From: Lacinutrix sp. WUR7
GTDB taxonomy: Bacteria; Bacteroidota; Bacteroidia; Flavobacteriales; Flavobacteriaceae
Length of the DNA: 64,000 bases
Assembly (NCBI RefSeq): GCF_016864015.1
Contig: NZ_CP045067.1
Location: 2,490,001-2,554,000, forward strand
Reading direction: 5' to 3'
Shown here piece by piece: positions 60,767 through 64,000 of this stretch; the stretch's first letter is position 1; every line of letters starts with the position of its first letter. The notes under the pieces are model-generated. The model was not told where the DNA came from, did not search any database, and saw nothing but the letters and a program-made list of their open reading frames with translations. The position numbers and the translations under genes were made by a program.

Positions 60767-61531
60767 CTAGGAGTTTTTTGTAATCACTTCTTTAGCCAAA
60801 CTTAAATAATTAGATGCACCTTTACTAGCCGCATCATAATTAATTATGCTTTCACCATAACTTGGTGCTTCACTTAAACGTACGTTACGTTGTATAATGG
60901 TTGTAAAAACCATATCGTTAAAATGTTTTTGTACTTCTTCTACCACTTGGTTAGATAAACGTAAACGCGAATCGTACATAGTAAGCAGTAAACCTTCAAT
61001 ATCTAATTCCGGATTGTGAATTTTTTGAACACTTTTTATGGTGTTTAATAATTTACCTAAACCTTCTAAAGCAAAATATTCACATTGTATAGGAATAATT
61101 ACCGCATCTGCTGCAGTTAATGCGTTTAGTGTTAATAAACCAAGAGAAGGAGCACAGTCAATGATAATAAAATCATAATCTTCTTTTACTTCTTGTAATG
61201 CTTTTTTAAGCATATACTCTCGTGCTTCTTTATCTACAAGCTCAATTTCAATGGCTACAAGATCAATATGCGCAGGAATAATATCTAGATTTGGTGTATC
61301 TGTTTTAACAATAGCTTGTTTAGCTGTGTTTGTGTGTTCTAAAAGTTGGTAGGTACCAATTTCTACTTCTTCTACATTAATACCTAAACCAGATGTTGCA
61401 TTGGCTTGTGGATCTGCATCAATTAAAAGTACTTTTTTTTCAAGTACACCAAGTGAAGCAGCTAAGTTTATTGAAGTTGTAGTTTTGCCAACACCACCTT
61501 TTTGATTAGCAATTGCTATAATTTTACCCAT
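60767..61531 (-). CDS. parA: ParA/Soj chromosome partition ATPase
   Basis: A 254-residue Walker-type ATPase that moves the chromosome origin with ParB. The deviant Walker A is KGGVGKTT, preceded by GKIIAIANQ. DADPQANAT (Walker A') and DYDFIIIDCAPSLGLLTLNA (Walker B) follow. The ATG at 61531 (MGKIIAIANQ) is preferred; another ATG lies three codons upstream at 61540. A -7 box sits 27 bases upstream of the shorter start. First gene of the parA-parB-DUF5683 run. Confidence 0.96.
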   Translation of the reverse strand: MGKIIAIANQKGGVGKTTTSINLAASLGVLEKKVLLIDADPQANATSGLGINVEEVEIGTYQLLEHTNTAKQAIVKTDTPNLDIIPAHIDLVAIEIELVDKEAREYMLKKALQEVKEDYDFIIIDCAPSLGLLTLNALTAADAVIIPIQCEYFALEGLGKLLNTIKSVQKIHNPELDIEGLLLTMYDSRLRLSNQVVEEVQKHFNDMVFTTIIQRNVRLSEAPSYGESIINYDAASKGASNYLSLAKEVITKNS

Positions 61532-61557
61532 TAATTTCATTTGATTTTAGGAACAAC

Positions 61558-61565
61558 CAAAAATA
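61558..61565 (-). promoter_or_regulatory. -7 box TATTTTTG upstream of parA
   Basis: Minus-strand TATTTTTG fits TAnnTTTG, 26 bases before the ATG at 61531. No clear -33 TTG is seen. Confidence 0.45.
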
Positions 61566-61809
61566 CGATTATTTATGGGTTTATAAAATGGAAGTTGTTA
61601 ACAGTTGGTTAAAAGAAGGTATTAATTTCTATACGTGGCATAAGTTTAGTGCTTTGAATGCTATTTTACTTCTTTTTTTTAAAATTTCGAACGATTAATC
61701 TTACGTGTTATTACTTTTTTATTCATTGAAAGATAAAATATAACAGCTGATTTACAGGGGGTTAAATACTTTTATTTATCTTTAATATCTATTAATCAAT
61801 TCTTTAATC
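61566..61809. other. Divergent intergenic region between parA and M16 peptidase gene
   Basis: AT-rich gap of about 240 bases holding the parA promoter. Near the M16 gene a TACTTTTA (close to a -7 box) occurs at about 61768. A single GTTAACAG-type word is present but no cluster of DnaA boxes. No gene found. Confidence 0.4.
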
Positions 61810-64000
61810 ATGAAAAAAAATAATATTATTTTTCAAAAGGTCCTAATTGTAATCCTACTATTCGCATTTTCTGTATCCGTGCATTCGCAAATAAAAAAGA
61901 CGGCAAGCGTGGAAGGTATTACAGAATATATGCTAGATAATGGTTTAAAAGTGCTATTATTTCCAGATAATTCAGCACAAACCATAACGGTAAATATTAC
62001 GTACAAAGTGGGTTCACGTCATGAAGGCTATGGTGAAAAAGGAATGGCGCATTTATTAGAACATATGGTGTTTAAAGGCACACCAAACCATCCAAATATA
62101 CCAGAAGAATTAACTTCACATGGTGCACGACCTAACGGAACTACTTGGTATGATCGTACCAATTATTTTGAAACGTTTAATGCAACCGAAGAAAATCTTG
62201 ATTGGGCTTTAGATTTGGAGTCGGATAGAATGTTAAATTCATTTATAGCAGAAGAAGACTTGAAGTCGGAATTTTCAGTAGTACGAAATGAATTTGAAAT
62301 GGGGGAAAATTCACCATCCAGAGTACTTTTAGACAATGTAAGTAATGCTGCATTTTTATGGCATAATTACGGTAAAACTACCATAGGAAATCGATCGGAT
62401 ATAGAACGTGTGCCAATTGAAAATTTAAAAGCATTTTATAAAAAATATTATCGTCCAGATAATGCCGTTTTAATGGTAACCGGAAAGTTTGAAGAAACAG
62501 ACATGTTAGCTAAAGTGATAAAGAAGTTTGGTGTTCTTAAAAACCCGGGAGCGCCTTTAAAAGACATACCAACCATAGAGCCTGCTCAAGATGGAGAAAA
62601 AAGAGTAACGCTTAGTCGCGTTGGCGATTTACAAATAGTTTCTGCATTGTATCATGTTCCAGCAGGATCACATGAAGATGCGGCTGCGATGGCAGTTGCA
62701 GAGTTAATACTTACCGATTCTCCTTCTGGAAGATTATATAAAGCATTAATAAATGAAAAAAAAGCATCTAGCATTTGGTCTTTTACTCCTTTTACAAAGG
62801 AACCAGGTTTTATGTATATCAATGTGGATGTACCTTCTGATAAATCCTTATCGGAAGCAGAATCTACCTTATTATCTTTATTAGATAATTTAGCAAACAA
62901 TCCGGTTACCGAAGAAGAAGTGAATCGTGGAAAAGGAAAATTTTTAAAGGAAGCTGATGCTATTTTTAGAAACTCTTCCCGATTAGGAACTTTTATGAGT
63001 GAATTTATTGGAGCAGGAGACTGGCGTTTAGCATTTATCTTTCGGGATCGTGTAGAAAATATGACAGCAGATAAAGTGAATGCTGCAATACAACGCTATA
63101 TAATTAAAACCAATAGAACGGTTGGTCTTTTTATTCCAGAGAAAAAACCAATGCGCATAGAAATTGAACATACCAAAGATGTTACCAATTTAGTAACCAA
63201 CTATAAAGGAAAAGAAGGAATGGGAGCAGGAGATGCTTTTGATGTGTCTTTTGAAAATATTCAAAATACATTGAATTCTGGAACGTTAAGTAAAAGTCCA
63301 ATAGAATATGGTTTTATTAAAAAGAATAATCGTGGTAAAACAGTAACCGTTTCCTTTACAAGTAGAACGGGAAATGAGTCTCAATTAATGAACAAAGGAC
63401 TTGCGGCGAGTTATACCGCAAAAATGTTGAATAAAGGAACTAAAAGTAAATCGAGACAAGATATTGAAGATAAGTTAAGCGCGATTAAATCTTCGGTTAG
63501 TTTTGGAGGTTCTAATGGTAGAATTACAGCAAATGTGAACAGTACTGAAGAACATCTTACCGAAGCTTTATCCTTAATGGCAGACATGCTTAAGAATCCG
63601 TTGTTTGATGCTACCGAATTGGATAAGCTAAAAACCGAAGCTTTGGCTGGTATTGAGCAAAATAAAACCGATCCTCAGTTTTTAGCGGTTAGAGAAATGG
63701 GATTATTAAATCAGCATTATCCAAAAGGACATCCGCTTTATAGTATGACTATAGACGAAGAAATTGCTGCAATTAATGCCGTTACCACTAAAGATCTTCA
63801 AGCATATCACGATGCGTTTTATGGTATTTCAGATAATGCAACCTTAGTCGCTATTGGTAATATTGACGAAGCAGGATTAAAAGATTATTTTGAAAAGGAG
63901 TTTGGAGATTTTAAATCCGATTTAGCGTATACCGCAATTAGTGACCCTTATCAAGATAATAAAGCGGTAAACCAAAAAATTAAAACCCCAGATAAAAAGA
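61810..64000 (+). CDS. Secreted M16 family (pitrilysin/PMPCB-like) zinc metallopeptidase, 3' end outside window
   Basis: The frame from the ATG stays open to the window end (730 codons); full M16 proteins of this type are near 940. Signal peptide about 1-27 (VLIVILLFAFSVSVHSQ). The inverted zinc motif HLLEH is at 81-85, after GMA and before MVFKGT. A second inactive M16 half with SGTLSKSPIEYG-type linking follows (from about residue 480). Expected periplasmic or outer-membrane peptidase. The gene points away from parA. Confidence 0.92.
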   Translation, partial: MKKNNIIFQKVLIVILLFAFSVSVHSQIKKTASVEGITEYMLDNGLKVLLFPDNSAQTITVNITYKVGSRHEGYGEKGMAHLLEHMVFKGTPNHPNIPEELTSHGARPNGTTWYDRTNYFETFNATEENLDWALDLESDRMLNSFIAEEDLKSEFSVVRNEFEMGENSPSRVLLDNVSNAAFLWHNYGKTTIGNRSDIERVPIENLKAFYKKYYRPDNAVLMVTGKFEETDMLAKVIKKFGVLKNPGAPLKDIPTIEPAQDGEKRVTLSRVGDLQIVSALYHVPAGSHEDAAAMAVAELILTDSPSGRLYKALINEKKASSIWSFTPFTKEPGFMYINVDVPSDKSLSEAESTLLSLLDNLANNPVTEEEVNRGKGKFLKEADAIFRNSSRLGTFMSEFIGAGDWRLAFIFRDRVENMTADKVNAAIQRYIIKTNRTVGLFIPEKKPMRIEIEHTKDVTNLVTNYKGKEGMGAGDAFDVSFENIQNTLNSGTLSKSPIEYGFIKKNNRGKTVTVSFTSRTGNESQLMNKGLAASYTAKMLNKGTKSKSRQDIEDKLSAIKSSVSFGGSNGRITANVNSTEEHLTEALSLMADMLKNPLFDATELDKLKTEALAGIEQNKTDPQFLAVREMGLLNQHYPKGHPLYSMTIDEEIAAINAVTTKDLQAYHDAFYGISDNATLVAIGNIDEAGLKDYFEKEFGDFKSDLAYTAISDPYQDNKAVNQKIKTPDKK

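Noticed and set aside
60767-61809. Possible parS site or origin near parAB
   Set aside because: No 16-base parS palindrome was found in the gaps or flanking genes that I read; parAB can lie away from oriC.

Overview
This 64 kb window is chromosomal DNA of a low-GC (about one third GC) member of the Bacteroidota, almost certainly family Flavobacteriaceae. The evidence is direct: type IX secretion (T9SS) C-terminal sorting domains, the gliding lipoprotein GldI, DUF349, DUF5606, DUF3810, DUF5683, DUF6122 and DUF6503 family proteins, the long two-part LepB, and promoters of the TTG-N19-TAnnTTTG type used by the Bacteroidota sigma factor. No rRNA, tRNA, CRISPR array, prophage or classical insertion sequence is seen. 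Coding density is high, and no gene-free stretch exceeds 300 bases.

Layout. 1-3.5 kb (minus): heme A synthase (cut by the window start), a GNAT acetyltransferase, a CCA-adding enzyme and TsaC. 3.6-9.7 kb: a surface-glycan block with an LPS-kinase-like gene, a family 2 glycosyltransferase, a CDP-glycerol phosphotransferase-like protein, a Stealth phosphotransferase, a TupA-like ATP-grasp protein and a QueC-like PP-loop protein, joined at its 5' end to dapD. 9.9-13.1 kb (plus): ruvX, a small T9SS cargo gene, def, DUF5606 and mazG. 13.3-29.3 kb (minus): a DUF349 protein, aroE, two tandem DUF368 (undecaprenyl-phosphate translocase family) genes, a TPR protein, a class III aminotransferase, an OstA/LptA-like protein, purA, a Fur-family gene, relA/spoT, an M48 protease, a GIY-YIG gene bracketed by inverted hairpin repeats, and a TrmH-type methyltransferase.

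29.4-46.2 kb is mixed: a 1559-residue T9SS surface protein, several secreted or lipoprotein genes, pepD, a cyclophilin-FKBP fusion with gldI and nrnA, ndk, an M4 metalloprotease secreted by T9SS, and a LysR regulator with a YeiH-type exporter. 46.3-48.4 kb (minus): csp, DUF721, a lipoprotein and recF. 48.5-55.3 kb (plus): a TPR membrane protein, ribH, two small sister membrane proteins, mutL, two rhomboid proteases and an EEP-family protein. 55.3-61.5 kb (minus): a lipoprotein, DUF6122, WbqC, lepB, dapB, DUF5683, parB and parA. The window ends inside a secreted M16 peptidase gene.

Most of this is conserved housekeeping DNA. The unusual signal is non-coding: (1) a 378-bp unit made of a one-domain GIY-YIG nuclease gene between inverted REP-like hairpins that differ by compensatory base changes; (2) three arrays of the hexamer CAGTNN, each just after a stop codon, within 5.5 kb; (3) five small GC-rich hairpins, always just upstream of a start codon inside or at the head of a transcription unit, in the sense direction of the downstream gene. 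A possible ATT start codon, a QueC-like protein in a glycan locus and a degraded gene fragment are also recorded.
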